Of a DNA stretch of 64,000 nt, positions 20,807 through 32,912 are shown piece after piece (within the stretch, counting starts at the first letter, position 1; every line of letters starts with the position of its first letter). Both the position numbers and the translations under genes were made by a program. The notes below the pieces were generated by a model. It was not told where the DNA came from. It searched no databases and was given only the letters and a program-made list of their open reading frames with translations. This stretch comes from Favolaschia claudopus (taxonomy: Eukaryota; Basidiomycota; Agaricomycetes; Agaricales; Mycenaceae). Location: positions 1,302,001-1,366,000 of the forward strand of contig JAWWNJ010000045.1 in the NCBI GenBank assembly GCA_037176885.1, read 5' to 3'.

Positions 20807-23800
20807 CTACCACTCGGAAGCCGCGGGGGCGGGAGTCCCGTCTGTCGAGTATGGTCTCAGCACACGCTCTAAAAGCGGCAGCAGTCAACAAACGCGCACC
20901 TCGGCTTCACACCTCGCGAACAACTCCGCAAGCGTCCCTCCGCGGTCGATCTCAAATGCACCTTCTTCGCGTCCTTCCACAGTCTTGCGAGTTTCCATCT
21001 CGGAGCGCACAGTCGATGTCGCCACGGCGTCCACTTCCAGGGTGTCAGTCAGTACGACACCGTATCGCAGTGCTCCGTTGCGAGATACAAGTCCCTCCCG
21101 CACCTCGCGCGCTACCACTTCGGCAGGTCGCTTGTGCGGCACTCCGTAGCCCCCGCCACTATATTGTACACGAGCTTTCAGTTCAGTTACAAGTGCTACA
21201 AATCAGCACTAACCCCCATGTGCGCCTGGGATACGGGCACACATTGAGTATGGGCAAACGTTGGCTCATTGGAAACGCACCATTCCAGGATGTCTCCCTC
21301 TCGAACAGCGATGTAATCAGCCTTTGATGGAAGGGGGACACGAACGCCATCTGCAGCGCGTACAAGCGTCTTAGAGGACCGAGCGCCGGGTTCACCACCT
21401 TGTTCCATCAGCGATAAAATCAGCGAACGCAAAGCGAACTACCATTTACTCCCCACGGCTTGGTTAACCACCTTAAATACGTGTCGGTTTCATCGAAAAA
21501 AAAGACGGCGGTCAACTCACCGATCGTCATGAAGCGAGATCTCCCCGGGACGAAGGAAGCAGTAGTCTAGCAGAAACAGATGTTGAAGACGCAAGATAAC
21601 GGGAATGTGGAACTGTACCTATGCGTATTCCATTCCCGCCTCGATGAAGTCCTGCGCCACCAGAATCTGGGATAGTGGAATAGTGCTCTATACGCAAGGG
21701 AAAATATAGCTCCAATATCTGAATTGTAAAGCGATCATCGTAGGTAAGAAGCGGCTGTCCGAGTTCAAGCCTACCTCGTTTGGGACCGTCTTCATCGACG
21801 GAAACATCGAGTGACCGTCCAAACCATCACCCACGGGACGGCCGGGTACACCTTTGAGTGATGTTAGCTCAGGTTAGATTGCGTTTCAAAGTTTTCACCC
21901 CCGAACGAAATCTGATATAGCTGAAAGTAGGTTCCGTCGGTCCGCCACCCGCTGTAGAAAAAGTGTGGACCTGGCAACATGGGTCCTTCATGTATTTTGT
22001 AGAGCATACGCACAACGTACTGTCGCTAAAGCCGGCCGCAGTCATGAAGCGTGGCTGACGCTGTCCTATCAGCCCAAGGATCAGGTCCAAGGTGCGTCCC
22101 AAAAGATGCGTTCGGCAGGAGAGAGCAGCTGGTCGGATGGGGTTCAGAAGCGTTCCAAGTGGGATGCGGACGTCCATGAGATCATACGCGCCTACCAGAA
22201 GTATATACGTGTTTTGAATAGAATGAATGGAGTCCGATAGACGCACCGTCATTGAGCGTGATACTTGGGTCCAACGCCTTGATGAGGTAGGCACTCGAGC
22301 GCCTGTGCGTAAGAAAGTATTCGTCAGCTACGAGAATGCTCGATTGTTGATTCAATGTGTACATTTTCCAGGTCGTCTGTGGCGCACATTAGCTCAGATT
22401 AAACGCGACTCATCAAGACGACGAACCGGACTGACGAGCCAATTGACGCTGGACTCTGCTTGCGGGTCTGCAACACCGAATTTCAGTTCGGACTTTCTCT
22501 CCAAGCAAGCACCCAAGGACAAACCCGTGCCATCGAAATCATAGACTAGTCTTTCACCCGATCCATCTTCCAGCGGCTCCTTGAACATCGTACAAGAGAC
22601 TTTCCACGGACCGAGTCCTGTCCCATCGTCATCCATCCAGTCACTGTGCCATACTTACTATTGAGTGTCGTTTTTCGAGACTAGGTTGACGCACTGAAAT
22701 GTCATTCGTCTAGCGGGGATATTTGTCTTCAGCAGTTGCGCGAATGCGATCTTGTTTCGGTCGAGAAGATCGGCCAGTGCCTGCTCGAATGCCTCGGTGC
22801 CGAAACGGGTGCACATCTCGGAGACTCTGGGATAAAACATGAGGGAGACGTGGTAAGACGATGAAATACCTACCTCTGACCGGCAATGCGACAGGCTGCG
22901 ACCAGTGCGTGAAGGTCGGCACGCGAAAAGTCGGGGGTACGCGAGTTGCGACATATCACCTGAGGACAAACTCTTGAAACACATTTCGCAGACGAACTTC
23001 GGAAGCCGTACATTGACAAGTGCCTCGTTGAGTTGCGCCTTGTCGTAGAGTTTGGACAACGGTATCTGAATCCCGTCCTCAAAGATCGTGCGACCATGAA
23101 TGGGGAGGGATCCAGGAGTTTGCCCGCCAACGCTTAAAAGCAGACGAGTCAAATGGAGGGTAGGGGTAGTTGTTGGGCCAACCTACTCGGTGAAATGACC
23201 CTGATTCGCAGTCCATGCTACACGTTTTCCATTATGATACACCGGTAGCATCACAAGCATGTCATTGAGATGGGAAATCCCGCCCTGCACTTTCGTTCCC
23301 CCGTGTAGCAGGACGAAATGATGAAGAAACGAACCTGCACATCGTAAGGATCGTTCGTAATGAACACATCGCCCTCTTCGATTGAGCCCTTCCATATATT
23401 AAGGAAATGCTGTGGGATATTATGACAGTCATTTGCTTAAGAGAGACGAGATTTGCTCACCTGAATATATGACCCAAATTGCCCGATGACCATCTTTCCC
23501 TCATCTGCAAACGGATGAGCCAGCCAAACCGATGACACACTCACAAACACAAACTAGGGCCAGAGCCAGCGCTGATCATGGGGAACTACGAATTCAGTTA
23601 GTTACTTGAGGCTTGCTGTCATAGGAAATAGTTTACACACATAATCTAACTGTTCTCGCCTTTCGGAAATCAATTTATTCAACGTTTTCCGGCGAGACAG
23701 TTAGTTAGACACCTACATGGCGGGAGACAAGGCCGAACGCAATATCAAGGCATCCATCTCGAGTCTTGCATTGGCGAGAGAAGCTTCCACGAGCTCAGTG

Positions 23801-26772
23801 ATGATTTTCTGATTGTCCTCTGCTTCCGAACGTACTGCAGCTGATTCGCTGGGCCACAAAAGAATATTCCCAAAGCGATCGACTTCCGCGCGATGGTCTG
23901 GCATTACAAGTGTGTTAGAATCCATCTGTACAAAAGGTTATGAGCTTCGATATCCGCAAGAGGGTGGGCTTTAACACCTCTGTAATAATGGCCGGCCCTA
24001 CAATACGGTCGCCACTTCGTAGTTCATTGCGCTCCCACACGGGAACGTCGTAGTAGAAGTTACCATTCCAGTATATTTGCGTTCTCTCAGCGAAGGCGTT
24101 ACTGGACGGATTGACTTCGTTCTCCGACTTGACGAGGTCGACGAGAATGACATCGTCGGATATTTCTTCGACGCGACTGCGCAGATTGATGATTTCAATG
24201 GATAGATCAAGTGAATAGGTAAAGAGGGTGTGGTGGAGGGTTGTGAAGCTGGAAGTTGCCGTGATGAGCGCTGTCTCAGGTCATGCTTCTCAGAAACTTC
24301 TCAGACGCACCTGCGTTGCAGAATCTCCAGGCCGTCTCGCTCTAATACTTCTAATGAGAAGGCAACCGGCAGACTCAATGCTTGACCAGAGTATCTCATA
24401 TCGGCTTCAAATGCATGCCTCTGTCTACCGCCATCAACACCCTGCATCTCTAGAACAGCAGACGCCTGAGTCAAAAGACTTTTGCATATGTCGAGAATAT
24501 CGGCAGCCAACACATCGGCGAGCTTGCAAATATGGGTGCGGCCAACTTCGTGACGGAGTGATGTTATGGCGTCTCCAAATGCACACAGAACTAAGTTCGA
24601 TGTTAGTTTGACACAGGCTCATCTCGAAAGGGCAACAAACCGCCTGGCGAAGGGGGGACGATCACAGGATACGATTGACATAACCTGGCTACAAATGGTG
24701 TCACTGAGATGGTCATGAAACGTTGGGTGAATTTACCGAGCGCGCAGGCATGCAGAGGGCCAGCTCCGCCAAAAGCAACAAGACTGTATTCCCTCGGATC
24801 GTGTCCCTGTCTTGCGTAAGCGCAAAACTAGCGTCGTGGAGACAAGTGCTCACTCGCTCAACTGAAACGCTCTTCAAAGCACCATACATCTTCTCATTTG
24901 CCACTCTGAGGATGCCCTCCGCTGCCTCGTACAACGTTAGGCCGATAGCATCTGCTATAACCTGAACCGCTCTCTCGGAGGCGGCAATATCCATCTTGAA
25001 CGCGCCGCCGAGCAAAGCAGGCGGCAAGTATCCCAATACAACATTAGCACTGAACCGATCAGCTCATCGTCAACGCAAACCTAAGGCAAGTACTGACTCT
25101 GTCACTGTCGCCCTCACACCGCCCTTGCCATAAGCTGCGGGGCCGGGAGTAGCGCCGGCACTTTCTGGGCCGACGCGGAGGGCCTTGGTTACTTCAGGAA
25201 CGTGGGCAATGCTGCCGCCCCCAGCGCCAACTATGGTAGTTCAGTATCGACGGTGCACAGAATGAAGTGCGTACCCGTCCGAACATCGACGGATGGCGCT
25301 CGCACGGCGAGATCACCAACAGTAGTTTCCCGGCGGAGACTGGGGATGCCATTCTGGATAAGACATACGTCTGGGAAACCATTATCAGCCCTGGATTTCA
25401 TGTGCATTGCCTAGTACCTGTCGACGTTCCGCCCTGAGCACAGGCGTCAACAATTACTCTCGCTGAGATCTGAAGAACTTGCCATGTCAAACGTCAAAAG
25501 ATTACTGTAGCGCGTTTTCTGGGCTATGATTCCGGCAACGCCAGCGACTCCTCCAGCAGGTCCAGAATACAGCAAATTGCAGCTGAACTCTTTGGCGAGA
25601 TTGACACTGGTGAGGCCGCCATCGGACCTCAATATACGGATAGTGAAAGAATCCCCAAGAGCGGCCTGGAGGGAGTCGAGATACTTCTCAACCTTGGGAC
25701 GGACCATGGCCGCAACGACTGTCGTCTCAGAACGGAATGTTCGTTAGACTCAAGTATTTGAAAAGATCAAAGAACGACTTCTCACAAGTGTACGCTCATA
25801 TTCCATCAACTCAGGTAAGATGGTACTCGATAAACTTATGGGGAGCCCGGGAAACTCTTCCTGTAATGTTCGAAAAGCAGCTGCCTAAATCACGTTGTAA
25901 CAAATGTTGAAGGCAGCGGAAAATGTATCGCACGCACCTCATGTGAACTATTCGCAAAACTGTTGATGAGGGACACAGTAATCGCTTCTACGCCTTTGTT
26001 CTTGAGCGGTTGGAGACGTTGTCGGAAAATTTGATCGTCCAAAGGTCGAATCTCCGACCCATGTATGTCAATCCTGCCAGGAGCTTCGACGGTCTGCAAA
26101 ACTCGTGAATTTCTGTCGAAATTTTTGAACAAGAGAGAATTCGCACAAGCTCGAGAGAAGCTATAGGCTGGGGTTTCGGATACACCACCCATGCTCCCAA
26201 CCCTCCAGGCACTTGTGACCTTTTCGTCAAGAGGATATCACGGAATCCTGCACGAAGCAATTGTTAAGTACGGAAATAATGTCTGGAGAATAATCCCTTA
26301 CCTTCGGTCACTATGAGCGCTACTCGCGCCCCCGTCCCCTCGAGAAGGGCTGAAGATTCGAGGTTGAGAGAGAATTCCAGAACAGATTTATAGATATTGA
26401 CCATTCGTTGCTACCGTGGTGCCATGATGCAGGGATAACGATAGCGGCGCTTCTGGCGGTAAATGCGCTCTGTGTTTGTGATTGAAACTCTGCCGCAGCA
26501 ACTCATACAAGATTGGCTCACTGAAGCTGTCTAACGACATTTAGGACGCCCTGAGCTTGGTTTTCTGTGGTTAAAACCTTTGCGGAGAATGTCTGTCCAG
26601 TCGCAAAGTCATAAAGAATGCCATCTGCTACAATCAGAGCGTTGCTTCAACGGAATAGCGGCGCAAATACCGGTAAAGGTTCCTATCAAAAGATTTTCAT
26701 ATTTTGAAACTTATAGTGGTTTGGAGACTAACCTCCAACGTCGATTCCAAGTCTCCAGGTTGACTCTTGCAT
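20807..26772 (-). CDS. Hydantoinase/5-oxoprolinase-type enzyme, HyuA-HyuB fusion
   Basis: An ATP-dependent ring-opening amidohydrolase of the hydantoinase A/B - oxoprolinase superfamily, interrupted by many (more than 20) short introns. The start at 26772 gives the sugar-kinase-like phosphate loop GIDVGGTFT (split by intron 1), then [41 protein letters not shown] and [12 protein letters not shown]. Next come a MGGTSTDVC block split across introns and [18 protein letters not shown]: all HyuA marks. From about 23.9 kb leftward come HyuB marks: [51 protein letters not shown] and [17 protein letters not shown]. An alternative last acceptor puts the stop at 20807-20809. Frames that look broken are joined by plausible introns, one with a GC donor after the FDM of the phosphate loop. 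The HyuB part resembles N-methylhydantoinase more than yeast OXP1. Exact substrate unknown. Confidence 0.85.
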
Positions 26773-27581
26773 GATACAGTGGCGAGAAAAGTACCCTGGG
26801 ACGCGTCTTCATTTCAAGTTTTCGAACGGAACTCCGCTGCAAGTCATTCGGCTTCTTCCTGGCTTCTTCTATCGGAAAAGACGTTTGAGATAGGTGAACG
26901 GCTGCCGATACGATTTCGTTTTCTTCCAAAGCCCATTCTGCCTCGATAACCGTCTTCCACGAACGAAGGTGGAGACATTGATGAAGGACTTTGAAAGGTG
27001 AATTGTTGGGTTAGGGTCATGCCACTGAGGCCTGGGAAAGTTCCACTCTCCAACTTGCCGCCAACGTCCACCTCCAAACTTCAGGCTTCAAGTTCCAGAA
27101 GGGTCGGAAGCGCGGCCCCGTGTCTACAGCTTCCTCGTAATGTAAAAGTGCACATTTCCTTGGGTTGACCACTCTGGTCTGGGCTTACAGCATTGCTGCT
27201 CCTGACTAAAAAAGGGAAAAGTCCGACTTGACAAGTTCAAATTCGAAACTCCGATGCAATTGTGCAATACCAACCATTCAACTGGTTCGGTAATTAAGAA
27301 AATATCAGAGCCGTCCTCGTCGTAGAAGTTACTAACATCGTCCTTATCTCTGTCTCCTCGCAGCACTCCCAAATTCTCATGTTCGACACTGACCCCATGA
27401 CAAATTTCCGACTTCCTTAAGCTATATGTCTCCTTGAAAGGTTCTTATTCTCACCGCGCGGCCAGGTTTGCGCGGAGCCTTTATCTTTGTTCATTAGTAT
27501 CATTTCGCATCGGCTCCTCAAAGGTATGTTCCGCCAATATTTATTGTAGCTGCTCAGTCAACTATCCCTTCGCGTCAAGTC
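26773..27581. promoter_or_regulatory. Shared divergent promoter region, hydantoinase and NCS1 permease
   Basis: The two genes start facing away from each other with about 810 bp between their start codons (the permease start is uncertain). No motif is decisive. The shared region would allow joint control. Short frames here are not supported as genes. Confidence 0.45.
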
Positions 27582-30327
27582 ATGCAGAAACTCAAAGGAT
27601 TCGCTACATTCAACAATATGAGCACTCGGAACTGGAAGAAGTTGTCTTTACCTAAAATGTCGCCTAATCCATTCAACGATGGCTTGTAGCTGAAAGTATC
27701 ATATCCTACAGCGACACAGTTGAAGATATCGGCAGTACCCAATGGTACAATAAAGATCTCGTCCCCGCACCCATTAAACTTGTCAGTGAAATTACAACTG
27801 ATACACAGGTAGTTGGCTGAACTGGCTATCTCTAGCGCAAATGGAAAATGCACACCTACGTCTTTTTCTGTTTGCGTTTCTTCCTTGTCCAGGCGACTGG
27901 TTGCTGATTGATGAGAATTGAAGGGTGGGCTTCGTCTTTCAACCAGGCTGAATGGCACGCACCTGTCCGCACTAGATATATCCTGCCTTTTCAATGACCA
28001 AATTTGTAGGTCCATCGGATCCTCGCTCATCGCTGTCGGGTTAACTTTTCGACAATCAATGGTTTCCGTCTGTATTGGTGCCCTCTTATGCGCTGTAGCA
28101 ATGGTCTTAGCCGCTCGTCCCGGAGCAAAACTGCACATCGGCTACCCAACGCTCCTACGCTCGAGTTTCGGGATGTGGGGATCCAAGATATTTGTAACCA
28201 TGCGCGGAGCAGTCGCCATTGTTTGGTTTGGGGTGCAGACCTACTTTGCGAGCACTCTGTTTGCGGTGGCATTACGCTGCATGTGCGTTGAACTTGTTAT
28301 CTAGCAAGCCTGAATACTTACTTTCGCACAGATTCGGGTATAAATGGATGGAGATCCCGAATCATCTTCCTGAGAGTGCGGGAATCACGTCGCAGGGTCT
28401 CATTGCTTTCTTTTTGGTTTGGCTTTTACAGGGTCCACTCATCCTCATTCACCCCTCCCGGATTTACTGGCTCTGGTAATGTGACATTGTCAGACAAGCC
28501 CGGTCAATGTATACTCGACACTTATCCCAAGTTGTTACAGGCCGCTGAAAGGGATATTTGTTCCTCCTGGTTCATTATCTCTTTACTTCGCCCTAATTGA
28601 ACTACTCAAGCCCCTTCTTTCCAGCCGTAATCGGATTTTTCATTTGGGCTGTCACTCGTGCTGGTACGTCAGATTCAAAGCAGTTCCACCGCATACTTCA
28701 TTATCAAGCCAGGTGCCGATTGGGAGAGTTTCGATACGAACATCACAGTCGCCCCTGCGCACGGTGCCGCTTTAGGATGGGGTAAATATATCCAATGCTT
28801 TCCGGTGCCTATACTCACGTCCCGAGATAAGCTATCGTTAACGGAATCAACAGTGTTATGGGAACTCTCAGCCCTATGATATTAAATCAACCAGACATTG
28901 CGGTACTTAAAACTGACAGATCAAATCCTTCGTTTCCTTAACCTGTTTTGTAGCGGTATGCTCGCAAACCCCAGGACGCCGGCTGGCCGCAAGGCATATC
29001 TATGCTCATTATCAAGGTCCATTGGACTTCTTTTTTTCGTCTGTGTCTGCTCACTGAGAAGTCTAGACACTGATGTTCTTCTTTTCCATATCCACGGCCT
29101 GCGCTACCCGAGTTCTCTATGGCCAAGCCTATTGGGACATGTGGTAAGCTTCATATGCTGCGATGATTCAGATCTTATTTTCCTTGTCTTCAATGAGGGA
29201 TCAACTCGATGCAGTTCTTGACACCAATTGGAACGCCACTGCTCGCACCGGCTGCTGTTTTGTCGCTATATCTATGTGCCTGGGTACCATTGGAACGAAC
29301 CTGTCTGCCAACTCTGTCCGTTCATTTGATCCTTATTATGCCGCTAATTCATGACTACATCTTCATTCAATGTTCGATGTAGATTCCGTTCGGTGCAGAC
29401 ATGACAGGGTTGCTTCCTAGATATCTCACAATTGTCCGGGGGCAAATCATTGTATGGATTCTTGGATTTGCAATTGTAAGTTATCGAGTCCGACTTGGCA
29501 ATTTGGGATTTGGTCCTAATTTGTTTCGATTGATGTCCTTTCAGGTCCCTTGGAAATTTCTCACAAGCGCCGCGAAATTTATAACTTTCCTTGGATCGTA
29601 TACTGTTCTGATGGGCGCGGTTCTCGGTCCGCTTTGGGCTGACTATTACATCCTGCGCAAAGGAAAGTAAGTATTTCTGCCAGTTGTCATAGGAAATCTT
29701 TTTGACATGGTGCACTGTTGCAGCATTCATGTGTACGCGCGCTTTCGGGGCGAGTTGCCGTACTGATGTCTGTGGTGCTGTGTAGCCCGTCCTTGTTCGA
29801 TGCAGAACCAGGATCTCTGTACTGGTTTGCTCACGGATTCAACTGGCGAGCAATTCTGGTAAGTACTAAGTACAATGCTCAGGATAACAATAGATACCAA
29901 GAACTCGTGTATTACTAGGCATGGTGTGCAGGAACTGGCCTTACAATCTCAGGAATTGCCGAAGGCTACAGTCCCAACTCCGTGAGCGTCGTCGCCGTTA
30001 ATTTATACAGGTATGTGACTTTTAGTTCTTATTTGTTCAGAGTGAAGATAGCTTTTCGCTTCGCCATTTAGTTTAGGATGGATTCTGTCCGTCTCAACCT
30101 CAGCGGTCGTTTATCTTGTCCTCAGTTTCGTATTCCCTGTTCCAATCTCTCCCGCATCCGGATTCAAAGCGACAGAACCTTACGAGTACTTGGCAAACAA
30201 AGAGGGATTCTACGACGAAGATCTCCCTTGGAATGTAACATCCAGCACGGCGAACTCCCGAGACGAGTCGATAACCGAAATTCAAGGCAGCGAACCTGAG
30301 GGTGTAAAAGGAGAGAAGGTGTCCTGA
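27582..30327 (+). CDS. NCS1-family permease (allantoin/uracil/hydantoin type)
   Basis: A plasma-membrane symporter of the nucleobase-cation-symport-1 family with about 12 hydrophobic segments and many introns. Splicing the 5' part gives WYNKDLVPAPIKLRKWKMHT, then YVFFWWASSFNQAEW and SIGSSLIAVGLTFRQS. These are the family's first substrate-binding helices, and the AEW/SIG junction needs a GC donor. Further blocks are HIGYPTLLRSSFG, AIVWFGVQTYFAS, LNQPDIARYARKPQDAGWPQ, GTIGTNLSANSV, PRYLTIVRGQIIVWIL and LWADYYILRKG. The last exon runs to the stop at 30325-30327. The first exon is the weakest part of the model. Divergent pairing with a hydantoinase suggests a cyclic ureide or amide substrate; this is inference. 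Confidence 0.82.
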
Positions 30328-30467
30328 TGTATCTCAGAGTTGAGAGCTGCAACTCATATTGTTCTCGTGCGAAAAAGATTTATCAATTGCCATCCTTTTC
30401 TCTTTTTTTGTGTATGTCTCTAGCAAAGGGGAAAGAGATTTCAACTTGAACTTCCGGTTGAACCGGG
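30328..30467. other. 3' flank of the permease, before the transposon
   Basis: 140 bp of untranslated sequence between the permease stop and the left target-site copy of the transposon. An insertion this close to the stop may alter the permease 3' end. Confidence 0.5.
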
Positions 30468-30477
30468 CGAAATGGTA
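30468..30477. repeat. Left target-site duplication copy of the KDZ-type element
   Basis: The 10 bases CGAAATGGTA recur at 39776-39785 and nowhere else that I noticed nearby. Both copies lie 13 bases outside an inverted TGTAGAGAA box, the geometry expected of a duplicated target site around an inserted element. Confidence 0.72.
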
Positions 30478-30525
30478 TGAAAATCCGGTCTGTAGAGAAC
30501 CCGTCCGCCGGATCCGGCGTATCCG
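30478..30525 (+). repeat. Left terminal inverted repeat of the KDZ-type element
   Basis: TGTAGAGAA at 30491-30499 is followed by a GC-rich, itself palindromic block CCGTCCGCCGGATCCGGCG (30501-30519). The right end read on the minus strand has the same box at the same 13-base offset, followed after a short gap by CCGTATCCGCCGTATCCGGC. The repeat is imperfect. Confidence 0.65.
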
Positions 30526-30599
30526 CCAGACCTTACCCTGAACGACACCTCACTACTTGAACACCCTCTTTCTGTCTTTCTTGAGCCTCTGGATGTCTT

Positions 30600-31025
30600 G
30601 AACGAGCTTTGTTTTCGCTCACTCGACGCCGGTCTCCTTCACGAGTAACCGTATATTCGTTCACGAATCCCTCCTTCCTTCAAGATTTTCAGGATCCTTA
30701 ACGAGCGTTCCTTATTCGTCCACGACATCCACCCTCGTTCACGGCCGTTTCTCGCTCGTCCACGACAATCCCAACTCGTCCACGACATACCACCTCGTCC
30801 ACGACATACCACCTCGTTCACGACATCCCGTCTCGTTCACGGTCTTTGAGTACTCGTCCACGACATGCACATTCGTGAAAGGTTGTTCCTTCCTCGTCCA
30901 CGACCTCCGATTCCTTTCACGGACGTTCCTCTATCGTTCACGACATGCTCGCCGTGAATGGCTGTTCTTTACTCGTGCACGAGATTCACGCTCGTTGACG
31001 GTTCTCTCTCTATCGTTCACGGCAG
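30600..31025 (+). repeat. Left subterminal repeat array of the KDZ-type element
   Basis: About 15-20 degenerate copies of a motif around CTCGTCCACGAC / CTCGTTCACGAC recur at roughly 20-bp spacing. They are best preserved at 30716-30815, where CTCGTCCACGACATACCAC is repeated in tandem. Subterminal arrays of this kind are usually transposase binding sites. The opposite-strand form occurs at the right end. Confidence 0.75.
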
Positions 31026-31194
31026 CGCCTCTCTTCTTGTCGACCCTTCGTAACTTACATGTCTTTCACAACCAATCTTGGTAGTCGTGCACATTCAATT
31101 TCGAAATTTGTCTCTCCTGCACGAATATTCATTATGAAACCACTACATAATTTTCGACGGTCAGTCTTTCTGTGGCCTCCACCTCAACCTCGCC

Positions 31195-32912
31195 ATGTCA
31201 GACATCCCCCCGCCATACAATCACTTGCAGCACCTCGACCAGTGCACTGTATGCTTTGCGGCCCCCGACCGACCCAATCAGTACATGAGAACTATGAAAA
31301 TGAGTACAGGAGCATTGAATGCGAGTAATAAAGATGCTTGGTACCAGACGGTAATTAGGTCAATTGTTATTTGCGTTCAATATCTGACACGTCCGCAGTG
31401 CCTCAGTAATCCAGGTCCCTGCACCAACTTCAAATGGGTTCAGCGGGAAAGAGGACCTCGAAAGCGCGAAGAAGCCGCGTTTCGCTGTCCAGGCAGGTTG
31501 TGTCGTGATAGACCATGCGCTAGGGCGGGCTCTAACAGCTGCCATATCGGGCTCTGCGCGCAATGCTGTGTTCTGGCTCATCAAGAAACTGAACGTATTC
31601 CTGCCTGCCCTGTCCACCACCAGGCATTGAGAAAAATAGGGTCAGTGCTGCCAACTCCCTCTGCACCCGTCGTTCCGAGTGCAACACCTGCTCTCCCCAT
31701 TTCCGTCGTCTCTGCTACCTTAACCCCACCGACACCAACTCCACGACCCAAATCATTTGCGATTGCCATTTCGGAGACTTACCAAAATCAAATACAAGAA
31801 CTCGATGACCAGCAGATTCAGCAAGTACAAAGTGCGGCGAAGGCGCGTTCATACGCTCGCCAGGCCGCGGTTTCAGCGACCATCCAATGGTGGCATAAGG
31901 TTCGTCCCTTCACGCGGTCATTTGATTCATTTTCTCATTGTTAAATTCGCCCACAGGATGACGAGCAACCCGATGTGATAGACGTACCCGCTCCGAATCA
32001 TTATTTCCATCCCCTTCACTCGCAGATGCTGATCGACATGTACAGTCTCTCTAACAACAAGTTGTTCGAGACATTTGATCGTGTCAGCAATGTGTGGAAA
32101 GTCTCTTCGGCCACCACTCCCCCTCAGCATGTAGAGAAGGGCGTTGCTCTGCTTTATCGGAGTCGAGGTGTCAAAGCCGGGTTGGGAATGCCTCAAGGCA
32201 TGGTTTTCGGCGCACCCATGGTCGCAACAGGGAGAAGAGAGACTGAGGGCGATTACAATGCAGATGCAGACAGCGGATTGTGCGTTCAATTCTCTTATAT
32301 GTCTACTGATTTGAACACAAGCCCAGGACCGCATCTTTTTATGGTCCACCGCAAACTCCGTCTCGCTCAACTACGGTGTCTGCGCCATCGAGACTCAATA
32401 GTCCCTCACCTCCATGCTCTGCCACACCGTCCTTGACCTCATCACCCGCCACTCCAATTTCACTTTTCACATTGTCTCCGTCTCTCTCTTTTCCTTCATC
32501 TTCCGGCACCCGACCGTCACTGTCTATCTCGGACAACACCTTGGACGTCTTTGGCTCAACCCCCATTGTCCCCGCTACTACCACCACGAACACAACCCAG
32601 ATCACAAACGAGGCATTGCGTGCTGTTGTAGAGTCTGCGGTACAGGGGCCCGCGGGCTGGCCTTTCCGCTTCACACGCGATATGGCCGCTGGTTGGATAT
32701 TGTTCGACCGTATAAAAGGTTCTGTGAAATCCCGTGCCAATGATTTTCGCGCAGCATTTGGCCATGAATACAAGAATGCGACCTTCAATGACAATCGTAG
32801 GATATGGGACCGAGCTTGCAAGGAGGGAAATATAGATCCCCTGGCAATTGTTTTGAAGGATGATAGGGCGGACACCTGGAAGAAATTCCGAGCGCGTTGG
32901 CCAGCTAAATAG
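31195..32912 (+). CDS. Cysteine-cluster protein of the KDZ-type element, function unknown
   Basis: Four exons are frame-checked to 521 aa: 31195-31350, 31399-31899, 31957-32279, 32327-32912. The N-terminal 140 residues are rich in Cys/His (CTVC; CPGRLCRDRPC; NSCHIGLCAQCC; CPVHH), so a zinc-binding region is likely. Next is a Pro/Thr linker, a Gln-rich helical stretch and a long Ser/Pro/Thr region. The C-terminal 90 residues form a conserved-looking module with WPFRFTRDMAAGWILFDRI, RANDFRAAFGHEY and a final WKKFRARWPAK. I do not recognise it as a named domain. Its place directly before the transposase and in the same direction suggests a role in DNA binding or transposition. An accessory CxC-type protein is the closest known category. 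Confidence 0.72.

Noticed and set aside
20807..26772. Apparent pseudogene: hydantoinase motifs scattered over three frames with many stops
   Set aside because: Each break tested can be joined by a short intron with normal or GC donor, restoring canonical motifs (for example SLEL + TVEAPGRI); the gene is read as intact.
30716..30830. Tandem CTCGTCCACGACATACCAC units as a CRISPR array or ordinary minisatellite
   Set aside because: Eukaryotic context, no unique spacers of constant length, and the motif recurs inverted at the other transposon end; better explained as a subterminal array.
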